The notes below the pieces were generated by a model. The model searched no databases. It saw nothing but the letters and a program-made list of their open reading frames with translations, and was not told the DNA's origin. 64,000 nt of DNA from Vibrio xiamenensis. Its GTDB lineage: Bacteria > Pseudomonadota > Gammaproteobacteria > Enterobacterales > Vibrionaceae. Shown piece after piece: positions 16,890-24,482 of the stretch. Position 1 is the stretch's first letter. Each line of letters starts with the position of its first letter. A program made the position numbers and the translations under genes. The stretch is taken from the NCBI RefSeq assembly GCF_900100015.1, contig NZ_FNDD01000010.1, forward strand, positions 62,001 through 126,000. The letters are read 5' to 3'.

Positions 16890-17345
16890 TTAACTTCTTG
16901 AAACTGGATATTTAGTACTTGGTGTTGTTGGGGTTGGGGTGGTACTTGTATTACCCGCTGCCGTTTGTTCAGCTATTTGAGTTGGATCCACGCCCGCCTC
17001 AACCGCAGCAATCGTAATCAATTCATTGCTAATGCCAAGAGCTCTTGCCAAAGCCGCAAACTGAGCGGCCAGTTCGGGAAAATCACTCATTGCCTGGGCC
17101 AAAATTTGCTGAGCTGACTCCGGCTTCAACTGCAAGAGTAAAGTCAAAACTTGCTCTAGATTATCCGGATTTTCACTTAGCAATTGCGAGGTTAGCTTGG
17201 CAATATCCTGTGTGGAAGTCGTAATCGTTGATGTTAGAGCATCTGTATCCAACGTTGCCGCTTGGGTACTTATATCGCTCAGTGCCGAAGTTGATATTAC
17301 CAACGCACCGACCACTACTCCGATAGTCATTGCTTTAATTTTCAT
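16890..17345 (-). CDS. Small secreted protein of unknown function, Gln/Leu-rich helical with Thr/Pro tail
   Basis: This 151-residue protein is not one I can name. It has a signal peptide (MKIKAMTIGVVVGALVISTSALS), then about 100 residues of predicted helix rich in Gln, Leu and Ala with a repeated QLL or QIL pattern (TSQLLSENPDNLEQVLTLLLQLKPESAQQILAQAM). It ends in a low-complexity tail rich in Thr, Pro and Ser (TTPTPTTPST). There are no cysteines. AAAGG lies before the ATG. It sits between a porin and the RTX-like proteins of the biofilm locus, and by context may be an exported matrix or envelope component. That is an inference. Confidence 0.75.
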   Translation of the reverse strand: MKIKAMTIGVVVGALVISTSALSDISTQAATLDTDALTSTITTSTQDIAKLTSQLLSENPDNLEQVLTLLLQLKPESAQQILAQAMSDFPELAAQFAALARALGISNELITIAAVEAGVDPTQIAEQTAAGNTSTTPTPTTPSTKYPVSRS

Positions 17346-17797
17346 AATTAACCTTTTATCTCACGATTAACGAGGCAGAACGGTAGTGTTTCGCCAAGAG
17401 TGCAAACTCATCACAGTGATCCTTGGTTTTCTGATAACTGCCCAATATTGTTAATCACGTCTACTCGGTATTCAAAATACACGATATGAATACCCCCTGT
17501 ATTACAGCATTCCTTGGTATTGCGAGTCAGTCGTGTGGTCAAAATGTCTATTTACAAAGGCTTTTTGAGTAACTCACGCCGCTTTATGCCTGTCGTATAA
17601 ACGAGGTATCACTTGATATCAAAAACTTAGACTGTGCTCTAAACCAGCTTGATAAAAAAGCACGGCTTTTATAATGACAACTTAAGGGCTGCGCATGACA
17701 GCATACATGGGCTGATTGAGTTTTGGTTAGAAGTTGAGGTGCTTCTAACAAATAAGACGAGCTTTACAGGAAGGGTGACGAAAAGAAAATTAAAAAA
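17346..17797. other. Intergenic region with inverted repeats
   Basis: No gene is visible. GGTATTC / GAATACC (about 17467-17494) forms a 7-bp inverted repeat with a 14-base spacer, some 125-150 bases upstream of the small secreted protein. A further GGTATT lies near 17515. GTTAGAAG / CTTCTAAC (17726-17749) is a perfect 8-bp hairpin. The rest shows nothing recognisable. Confidence 0.45.
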
Positions 17798-17820
17798 ACC
17801 ACCGACGAATCGGTGGTTTA
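17794..17820 (-). terminator. Terminator of the downstream RTX-like protein gene
   Basis: The stem AAACCACCGA / TCGGTGGTTT has an A-run on its left, which reads as a T-run on the - strand, 20 bases after the stop of the gene at 17840. Confidence 0.88.
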
Positions 17821-17839
17821 TTGACTAAGCGATGACAGA

Positions 17840-18721
17840 TTACGCTACTGCGTAAGAAGAATCATCAGTTAGTAGAGAATATTCGCCGTCTTCAGTAGTT
17901 ACTGTAAGAGCAGTGAAGTCATCAGCTTCGTAGCCTAGTTCGTCTAGGTATTCAGCTTGAGCGTCAGTCATTTCAGTTACTGTGTAATCCGCTTCGATTT
18001 CAACGTCGATGTTAGAAACAACTAGGCCTAGTTCTAGGTCAGCGTTGTTTGCAAGTAGGTCGCTATCTAGAGATAGAGTTGCGTCAAAACCAGTACCTTC
18101 TACAACTTCAAAACCTTCGAAATCGATAGTTGCGTCGCCGTTAGTTACTAGTACGTCTAGGCCTTCACCGCCGTCAGCGTGACGAAGTTGAGATGATTTT
18201 TCAGCAGCTAGTAGGTCAGATACGTCAACAGTATCGTTGCCTTCACCAGCGTTGATGTCGAATTCAGTGTACTGAGAGTTGTTCACGTCCATCATCTTGA
18301 TCATGTCAGAACCAGTACCAGTTTCAATGTGGAAATCGTTGTCCCAGTGATCGTTGTTAGAGTTAACGCCGATAACGATAGAATCGTCAGAGTCGCTAGC
18401 TGAGGTATCGATGCTACCACGTTTAACGTTCATGATTTCGATATGGCTGAAGCCGTTTTCTGCGCCGTTTACGATTTCAACGTCAACGAAGTTGTCAATT
18501 TGGATGAAATCTGCGTTTTCATCGATACGGATTTCTTTGTTGTCTACGCCGTTCCACTCGTCAGCATTCACAATGATATCTTTTAGACTATCTTCAACTA
18601 CGATTGAGTTAACACCGTTAGTGCTGTTTTCGCCAGTGGTGATAGTGATGCCGTTACCTTCGTCAAGGTTGTGAGAAGAGCCTGAACCGTCAGTGTTAGT
18701 TGTACCAAAAATAATACTCAT
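17840..18721 (-). CDS. RTX-like secreted calcium-binding protein, CabA-like matrix protein (copy 1)
   Basis: This 293-residue, very acidic protein has no signal peptide, as expected for type I secretion. The N-terminus shares FGTTNTDGSGSS with the next gene's product. Three RTX-like calcium repeats are visible: GTGSDMIKM (near 135), GEGNDTVDV (near 159) and GGEGLDVLV (near 183). The C-terminal 60 residues (YLDELGYEADDF, then GEYSLLTDDSS) are shared with copy 2 and probably include the uncleaved secretion signal. The dedicated transporter pair lies 2.5 kb away. By analogy with CabA of V. vulnificus, a calcium-binding biofilm matrix protein encoded beside its type I system and an exopolysaccharide locus, a matrix role is likely. 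There is no enzyme domain. Confidence 0.75.
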   Translation of the reverse strand: MSIIFGTTNTDGSGSSHNLDEGNGITITTGENSTNGVNSIVVEDSLKDIIVNADEWNGVDNKEIRIDENADFIQIDNFVDVEIVNGAENGFSHIEIMNVKRGSIDTSASDSDDSIVIGVNSNNDHWDNDFHIETGTGSDMIKMMDVNNSQYTEFDINAGEGNDTVDVSDLLAAEKSSQLRHADGGEGLDVLVTNGDATIDFEGFEVVEGTGFDATLSLDSDLLANNADLELGLVVSNIDVEIEADYTVTEMTDAQAEYLDELGYEADDFTALTVTTEDGEYSLLTDDSSYAVA

Positions 18722-19103
18722 TTTTTGTGCCTTTTTTATTATTAAGCCAATCGGATTATCCGATAAACAATTTAAATTTTTATTCCGACCTCTCCTGAGG
18801 CGGTGGAAAAATAATAATTGAAACAGCCACTAATACCAGACCCAAAAAACCTTTTGGTATTTTTTTGGTACTAGAAAAAATTAGAACAATTCCCCTATAA
18901 GTAAAATAAATAACACTAGAAAACTTATACATTAAGAAAATGAAACCGGATAAAAACTCAGGATGAAGAATAAAAAATATTGATTTTCTAGTTATAATTT
19001 ATTATTAGGCAATAAACCTTAAAACTACAAAATTCTAGAAATCCATCGATTATTTAAGCTTTATTTTTCGCACACAAACCTGACATGCTTTTGACGAACA
19101 CTA
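18722..19103. other. Upstream region of RTX-like copy 1
   Basis: This AT-rich region has no gene. It holds AAAGG as the ribosome-binding site and a GGTA-rich box at 18832-18873 described separately. The remaining 230 bases (18874-19103) show no hairpin or ORF that I can support. Confidence 0.5.
18832..18873 (-). promoter_or_regulatory. Candidate operator box upstream of RTX-like copy 1
   Basis: Two TTTTGGTA motifs whose GG pairs are 11 bases apart (18856-18857 and 18867-18868) give a direct repeat of one helical turn. AATACCA (18832-18838) is an inverted match to TGGTATT (18855-18861). A nearly identical box lies upstream of the second copy at 20218-20244. The start codon is 132 bases away. 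The binding protein is unknown; the adjacent LuxR-type regulator is the obvious candidate. Confidence 0.5.
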
Positions 19104-19131
19104 AAAAAGGCTGGTTAAAAACCAGCCTTTA
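19104..19131 (-). terminator. Terminator of RTX-like copy 2
   Basis: The stem AAAGGCTGGT / ACCAGCCTTT with loop TAAAA has an A-run on the left that becomes a T-run on the - strand. It follows the stop at 19157 by about 25 bases, so the two RTX-like genes have separate transcripts. Confidence 0.85.
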
Positions 19132-19156
19132 TCAAAAAAATTTAATTATTTTTAAA

Positions 19157-20056
19157 CTACACTGACGCGACTTGACTTACCCAGTCAACTTCATTGGTCA
19201 GAATTGCATAAGAACCTTCGTCGGTAATAACATCAATTTGGACGAAATCGTCTGGGTCATAGCCAAGATCTTCCAAGTAATCTATCTGATCACCAGATAA
19301 TCCTTCCGCTATTGACGCACTAATATCTTCTCCGAGATCGACCTGAACATCCGCCACAACCAAACCAAATTCACTCGTAGAGTTCGCTTCAAGCAATTCT
19401 GCATCAAGAGTAACGGTCACATCACTGCTGCCGGTAATAACTTCAAAGTTTTCAAAATCAACCGCTTCGTCACCGTTAGTGATCAGCACGTCCAATCCGT
19501 CACCACCATCTGCGGTGCGAGCATCCGCATTATCGCTTGCAACAAGCAATTCAGAGATATCTAAAGTATCGTTACCATCGCCCAAATCAACGTCGAAGCC
19601 GGTTAAATATGAATTTTCAACGTTAGCAAACTCTACGAAATCATTACCGTCACCAGTAGTTACGGTAAATGTATTGCTCCAGTGGTCATTATTTGTAGTA
19701 ACCGCGATATAAATCGAATCTGCAGAATCGGTACCAGTCGTATCAATAACACCGCGTTTTGCATACAACACTTCGATATGAGTGAAGCCAGTATCAGATT
19801 CTGTATCAATATCTACATCCACGAAGTTAGCAATAGTGATGCTTTCATAGCTACCTTCGACACTGATCTCCTTATAACCATCAGCGTCCCATTCGCTAGA
19901 TGCAGCTGTTGTCGTATCGATGATTTCGCCGTCCGTATCAATAACCAAAACGCCGTCTTCGCTATACGAAGTTACCACTACCACCCCATTTTCAGCATCC
20001 AAGTTGGTGGAAGAACCTGAACCGTCAGTATTTGTTTCGCCTACTATTACAGTCAT
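19157..20056 (-). CDS. RTX-like secreted calcium-binding protein, CabA-like matrix protein (copy 2)
   Basis: This 299-residue acidic paralogue of the preceding protein shares the GETNTDGSGSSTNLD start, a central HIEVLYAKRGVIDT segment (HIEIMNVKRGSIDT in copy 1), NNDHWSN, and three RTX-like repeats: GDGNDFVEF, GDGNDTLDI and GGDGLDVLI. The C-terminus matches (YLEDLGYDPDDF, GSYAILTNE) and then differs (VDWVSQVASV). The ATG at 20056 is chosen because AAGGA lies nine bases upstream and the sequence then aligns with copy 1; the frame is open nine codons further. It is divergent from the LuxR-type regulator and has its own promoter region. A type I secreted matrix protein is the best guess. Confidence 0.75.
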   Translation of the reverse strand: MTVIVGETNTDGSGSSTNLDAENGVVVVTSYSEDGVLVIDTDGEIIDTTTAASSEWDADGYKEISVEGSYESITIANFVDVDIDTESDTGFTHIEVLYAKRGVIDTTGTDSADSIYIAVTTNNDHWSNTFTVTTGDGNDFVEFANVENSYLTGFDVDLGDGNDTLDISELLVASDNADARTADGGDGLDVLITNGDEAVDFENFEVITGSSDVTVTLDAELLEANSTSEFGLVVADVQVDLGEDISASIAEGLSGDQIDYLEDLGYDPDDFVQIDVITDEGSYAILTNEVDWVSQVASV

Positions 20057-20428
20057 GATGAATTCCTTTTGATGATTACTCATTTGTGCAAACTAACCGT
20101 CAAAATTCAGTTAGTAAAAGTTTTTCGCCAGACACCGAGTTTGAATAACCTCTCTCTCCCTCGATGCTTTTGAAATCATATATAAATTCCCTGAATTATT
20201 CACACCAGCACCCTCGATTTGGTTATTTTTTGGTACTGGTACTAAAAGCAAGACTAAAGTATTAATTACGCGTCAAATTCAAGCTTCAAAAATAAGAATA
20301 AAAAATACAATGCGTGTTTCAATATTAATACCGCAATGTTATTTGGGTATTCCGAAATGACAATACGCTATTCGAGAATTACTATTTCCGTATTCTAATT
20401 AAACAAGATATTTGAATAGTTGCCTTGT
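20057..20428. other. Divergent regulatory region between RTX-like copy 2 and the LuxR-type regulator
   Basis: The region is AT-rich with no gene. Besides the GGTA box (20218-20244) it holds the inverted repeat AATACC / GGTATT (20327-20332 with 20346-20351). A series of TATTC and GAAAT repeats follows (about 20348-20395) close to the regulator's start. These could be sites for the regulator itself, or for another factor of the VpsR type. No promoter hexamers are convincing. Confidence 0.45.
20218..20244 (-). promoter_or_regulatory. Candidate operator box upstream of RTX-like copy 2
   Basis: Two TTTGGT motifs with GG pairs 11 bases apart, followed by a further GGTACTA, match the box at 18853-18873 in nearly every position. 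It lies 162 bases upstream of the copy 2 start, in the region divergent to the LuxR-type regulator. Confidence 0.5.
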
Positions 20429-21085
20429 ATGACTGAAAAATCCTTTAGTAGCATAATCCTGTTGTCTAACTGCACTATGCAAGTTAAAGCGTTAAGTGAC
20501 TCGCTAAAGAATGTTCTCGATCTACCTATTGCTATTACCCATCCCCTACAGCTCCTCGAATCACCTAGTGCAATGCGCCGATCACTGCTGATTATTGACT
20601 TAGATGTATTGAACTATGAGACCAAGCAAGCCCTGCTGACTTTTCTTGCCACCCAATCGGTATTTACTGTTCTGATCAATGCACCTGACAAGATGAACTT
20701 TCACGATATCGTCAAATGGAAAGGTATTCGTGGGATATTTGGCAAAGCCACTGACATAGAAAAACTTCAGCAAGGTTTACTGGCTATTTCATCGGGGGAA
20801 AACTGGCTGCCACGTGGAATTCTAAGCAAAATGCTGGAACATTATGAGCATTCCAATGCGCCAAAACCAATCGTAAAAAAGCCAGTTGAAGGGCCTGTCA
20901 ATCTCACCAAGCGTGAAAAACAAATTTTGCAGATGATGAGTACTAATCAGTCAAACTCGCAGTTGGCCGATACGCTATATATCAGTGAACATACGGTAAA
21001 AACACACCTCAATAACATTTTCAAAAAAATCCAAGTTCGCAATAAAAACGAAGCGTTGGAATGGATAAAAGACAACCTTCACTAA
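20429..21085 (+). CDS. LuxR-type (CsgD/VpsT/CpsQ-like) biofilm regulator
   Basis: This 218-residue regulator has an N-terminal receiver-like domain without the usual phosphate-accepting acidic pocket. Its C-terminal LuxR helix-turn-helix (about 150-212) is well conserved: NLTKREKQILQMM, SNSQLADTLYISEHTVKTHLNNIFKKI. The WLPR tetrapeptide near residue 128 lies where VpsT has its c-di-GMP-binding motif W-[FLM]-[TS]-R; here the third residue is Pro. Members of this family (VpsT, CpsQ, BrpT) switch on exopolysaccharide and matrix protein genes. The gene lies between an RTX-like matrix protein and its secretion system. The ATG at 20429 is preferred over an upstream TTG. Confidence 0.85.
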   Translation: MTEKSFSSIILLSNCTMQVKALSDSLKNVLDLPIAITHPLQLLESPSAMRRSLLIIDLDVLNYETKQALLTFLATQSVFTVLINAPDKMNFHDIVKWKGIRGIFGKATDIEKLQQGLLAISSGENWLPRGILSKMLEHYEHSNAPKPIVKKPVEGPVNLTKREKQILQMMSTNQSNSQLADTLYISEHTVKTHLNNIFKKIQVRNKNEALEWIKDNLH

Positions 21086-21175
21086 CCCCATCAATATACA
21101 TTCCAAACCGCAGCGACTTCCTCTTCTTAGCCTCGAACCGACCAACGACATCATCACTATTATCAGTGCATAAAA

Positions 21176-21203
21176 AAGCCGCTAACTTACGTAGCGGCTT
21201 AAT
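21176..21203. terminator. Terminator between the regulator and the HlyD gene
   Basis: AAGCCGCTA / TAGCGGCTT around ACTTACG is flanked by an A-run and AATTTT, serving two convergent genes. Confidence 0.85.
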
Positions 21204-21234
21204 TTTATAAAACATACCAACTATAAAGGGTAAT

Positions 21235-22563
21235 TTAGTAATCCTCTCTAAATGCCCTTAGCAAGCCAATATCAAGGGGTTCAAGTAGGTAATCCATTGG
21301 TGAGCGCTTATTTTTCACCACATACACTTCCGCTGGCATACCTGGGTATAGAGTGATCTCTGGATGCTCTTTCAACTGTTCAGGCTTAATCGTCACTTTG
21401 ATTTTATAACCTTGCTGTTGGTCGCGGCGTTCTTCATCTGGTAAGCGGTCAGCGGCAACAGTTAGCACTTCGCCATCAAACATTGGCGTTGTACGATAAT
21501 TATATGCAGAGAGACGAACCATGGCCTTTTGCCCTTTATGCACGAGATCGATGTCTTCCGGCTTTAATGTCGCTTCAACGATCAACGAGTCATTGTCCGG
21601 TACAACTTGCATCACCGTTTCGCCAGGACTAATCACATCACCATGACTAAACACCGCTAAGCCAACCACACGACCAGAATGCGGACTAACAATCGTCAAA
21701 CGATGCAGTACATCTTTCGCTCCCGCCAATTGCTCTTGGGCATCATCAACCGTTTGCGATACATCCTGCAATTCGCTTTCCACATTACTCACAAATTGGT
21801 GTTTGACAGCTTGCATCTGCTCTTTGATTTCAGCTTTGGAGTTATCCAAACTATCAAGCTGACCTTTTAACTGCATCAAATCCGACGACAGCATCGCCAA
21901 ATTACGCTTAAGCTCAATAGCTTGCAGCTTGGATGTATAACCGTTTTGCAACAGCTTATTCTGCATATCCAGCTCTTCTTGCATAAACTTATAAGCTTGC
22001 TGTTGGCGTTGCAATTGGCGTGTGTACGACCCGCTATCACTTTCAGCACCTTGCAAACGCGTAGTTAGCACCTGCAACTGACTGACCAGCATTTTACGAC
22101 GACTGGCAAATAACGACTGCTGGGTCTTAATCACAGCGTTAAGTGAAGGGTAACGTTTTGCTGCTTCAAAAATTTTTGGTGAGAAAATCACTTCATCATC
22201 AGCATGGCGCTCACTTTCCAAACGATTCTGCTGGGCAAGACTGCTAAAGTAGCGAAGCTCTAGCTGACCTACTTTGGCTTTAGCCGCGATAGGCGATAAG
22301 GTAATTAGCGTTTGACCTTCATGAACTAAATCGCCCTCCTGAACCAGCACTTTATCGACGATTCCGCCCTCAAGGTGAGCAATCGTTTTACGGTTACCTT
22401 CTACACCGATAACCCCTTGAGCAATGGCCGCAGATTCAAGCTGAGCTTTAATTAACCAGAAATAGGTCATTAAACCACCGATAATTAAGCAGATAAGCCC
22501 CGCCTTGATGTACTTCTTATAAGTAAAAGTGTCTTCCGTGAAATCGTTATATTCAATTAGCAT
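21235..22563 (-). CDS. Type I secretion membrane fusion protein (HlyD/PrtE family)
   Basis: This is a 442-residue periplasmic adaptor of a type I secretion system. It has a short cytoplasmic start, one transmembrane helix (about 22-42), and a lipoyl half (KTIAHLEGGIVDKVLVQEGD). A long coiled-coil region rich in Gln and Leu follows (about 110-290), then the second lipoyl half (IVSPHSGRVVGLAVFSHGDVISPG) and the C-terminal beta-barrel ending with YPGMPAEVYVV. It would connect the ABC transporter to a TolC-like outer-membrane channel, which is not encoded in this window. Its start overlaps the end of the ABC gene by 11 bases. Neighbouring genes give its likely cargo, the two RTX-like proteins. 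Confidence 0.9.
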   Translation of the reverse strand: MLIEYNDFTEDTFTYKKYIKAGLICLIIGGLMTYFWLIKAQLESAAIAQGVIGVEGNRKTIAHLEGGIVDKVLVQEGDLVHEGQTLITLSPIAAKAKVGQLELRYFSSLAQQNRLESERHADDEVIFSPKIFEAAKRYPSLNAVIKTQQSLFASRRKMLVSQLQVLTTRLQGAESDSGSYTRQLQRQQQAYKFMQEELDMQNKLLQNGYTSKLQAIELKRNLAMLSSDLMQLKGQLDSLDNSKAEIKEQMQAVKHQFVSNVESELQDVSQTVDDAQEQLAGAKDVLHRLTIVSPHSGRVVGLAVFSHGDVISPGETVMQVVPDNDSLIVEATLKPEDIDLVHKGQKAMVRLSAYNYRTTPMFDGEVLTVAADRLPDEERRDQQQGYKIKVTIKPEQLKEHPEITLYPGMPAEVYVVKNKRSPMDYLLEPLDIGLLRAFREDY

Positions 22564-24268
22564 TCTGTTGTCTACCTGCTCGAAGATTAGCGACTTTATT
22601 GTTGTTGGCTATGCGTTCCAGCACTTCATCACGCTTACCTGCATCACGAATTTGACCTTTTTCAAGCACCACAACCCAATCAACTGCGCTGAGCAGTTTA
22701 GTGCGGTGACTAACAACAACAATCGACGTTCCCAATTGTTTCAGTTTCTTAATCGCAAACAGCAGTTGTTGCTCGGCCTGCGGATCTAAGTTGGAATCTG
22801 GCTCATCAAGCAATAAAATTTTAGGCTGCTTGTAGACGGCACGGGCAAGAGCCAGTTGTTGTTTTTGACCGCCAGAAAGGCCAAAACCACCTTTGCCATA
22901 GACCGTTTGGTAAGCATTAGGAAGTTGACAAATCCATTCGTGAATACCGGCCAGTTTTGCCGCTGCAAACACCCGCTCTTCAACACCGTCGCTAGTATCA
23001 AAATTACAAATATTGTTAAACACCGAGGTTTCAAAAAATTCGATATCTTGTGGTAGATAACCAATCAAATCCGCCTGCTGACTTGCTGGCATTTCAACAA
23101 GTGAAATACCATTGACGCGAATTTTGCCCTGTGCCAAACGGCTCGGATCTTTGATCGTATTTAGTAGCGCAGACTTACCTGAACCACTTGGACCGATGAT
23201 CGCAAGCGTATGCCCAGTCTTTAATTCAAACTGAACCTGTTTAAGCGTGTAGCGATCAAACTTGTCGCGAATGGTCGCCGCTTCAACCGCCAAGTTATAT
23301 TGGTCAATTGGCAACTCAATACGATTATCTGCTTCGGCTTCATCAAACATCTTTTCAATGCGTTTGTATGCAGCGCGGCAACGACGCCAGTTGTGCCACT
23401 GGTTCATACTTTGATCGACCGGAGCTAAAGCGCGGCCCAGCAAAATCGATGACGCTATCAAAACGCCAGATTGCGCTTGGTCACTAATAACCAACCAAGC
23501 ACCTAATCCCAACACCCCGATCTGCATCGTCATTCGCACATATTTAATCGAGCATTGGATGATGGTGGTGACAAAGTTGTTTTGGTTTTGCTGCTCATTA
23601 AGGGAATTGTTTGACGCATACCAATCGCTGGCCAACGGTCCAGCCACATTAAAGTGGTTAATATCCTTACCATGAGAAAACAACTTGATTAGATTTGTCC
23701 CGTTGTTAAAAGCAACATCGTTCATTGCTTTATGATTCTTTTCCGTCAACTTGAGGTTAACCAGCGCCAAAATGGCGAGAGTTGCGATTGCTCCAATCGC
23801 AAAAAAGCCAAGATATGGGTGAAAAGCAAAAATGATCAGGACAAACAGAGGGCTCCACGGCAGGTCAAACATCAAGTTGTTAAACGGTGCCGACACCGAC
23901 ATTTTGGCATCTTTCATATCTTGGGAAAGTCGGCGAGACTCACCGACGCTAGATGCCGACTTAAGTAAGCTCTGTTCAACAATTTGTTTTGAACATGCTT
24001 TATCAAACAGTTCACCAGCAGAAAACAATAAACGACCACGAATAAAATCGAGTGTGGATTGTAAGAAAAGTAATACTAGTGCTATACCAGCAAGAAACAA
24101 TAAAGTTTCAATACTTTTGGATGAAAGAACTCGAGAAAACAACTGCAAGCTATATACAGGTAACACGAGCATTAAAAGGTTAATGATTGCAGAAAAAATA
24201 CCGATAAAAATAAATATTTCCCGGTGTTTTTTCCTAAAGAACTCAATATTATTCATAAGAATGTCCAT
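22553..24268 (-). CDS. Type I secretion ABC transporter (PrtD/HlyB family)
   Basis: This 571-residue half-transporter has about six membrane helices in residues 15-300 and one nucleotide-binding domain. Walker A is GPSGSGKS, the signature is FGLSGGQKQ, Walker B is ILLLDEPDSNLD, and the switch His lies in VVVSHR. It has no N-terminal peptidase or peptidase-like domain, as in PrtD-type exporters of RTX proteins. I take MDILMNN at 24268 as the start; MNN at 24256 is also possible, and the frame is open to 24319. Together with the HlyD gene it forms a two-gene unit. The cargo assignment to the RTX-like proteins rests on position. Confidence 0.9.
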   Translation of the reverse strand: MDILMNNIEFFRKKHREIFIFIGIFSAIINLLMLVLPVYSLQLFSRVLSSKSIETLLFLAGIALVLLFLQSTLDFIRGRLLFSAGELFDKACSKQIVEQSLLKSASSVGESRRLSQDMKDAKMSVSAPFNNLMFDLPWSPLFVLIIFAFHPYLGFFAIGAIATLAILALVNLKLTEKNHKAMNDVAFNNGTNLIKLFSHGKDINHFNVAGPLASDWYASNNSLNEQQNQNNFVTTIIQCSIKYVRMTMQIGVLGLGAWLVISDQAQSGVLIASSILLGRALAPVDQSMNQWHNWRRCRAAYKRIEKMFDEAEADNRIELPIDQYNLAVEAATIRDKFDRYTLKQVQFELKTGHTLAIIGPSGSGKSALLNTIKDPSRLAQGKIRVNGISLVEMPASQQADLIGYLPQDIEFFETSVFNNICNFDTSDGVEERVFAAAKLAGIHEWICQLPNAYQTVYGKGGFGLSGGQKQQLALARAVYKQPKILLLDEPDSNLDPQAEQQLLFAIKKLKQLGTSIVVVSHRTKLLSAVDWVVVLEKGQIRDAGKRDEVLERIANNNKVANLRAGRQQNAN

Positions 24269-24482
24269 TTGATTTCGCGGGGAAAAACAAAGTCGCCTAG
24301 GAATAACATGATTGCACAAATGTGGATTTAATCAATGAACCCAGAATTGAATTGAAGTCATATCCAGCAACATCTCAAAAACAAGACGCTGTTAAGTAAA
24401 CTTTTAAGATTAAAGAAATGCTCAACACATTTCTTTAACGCCAAATACAAAAAACTACAACATGTGTAATTGTAAAGTTCAA

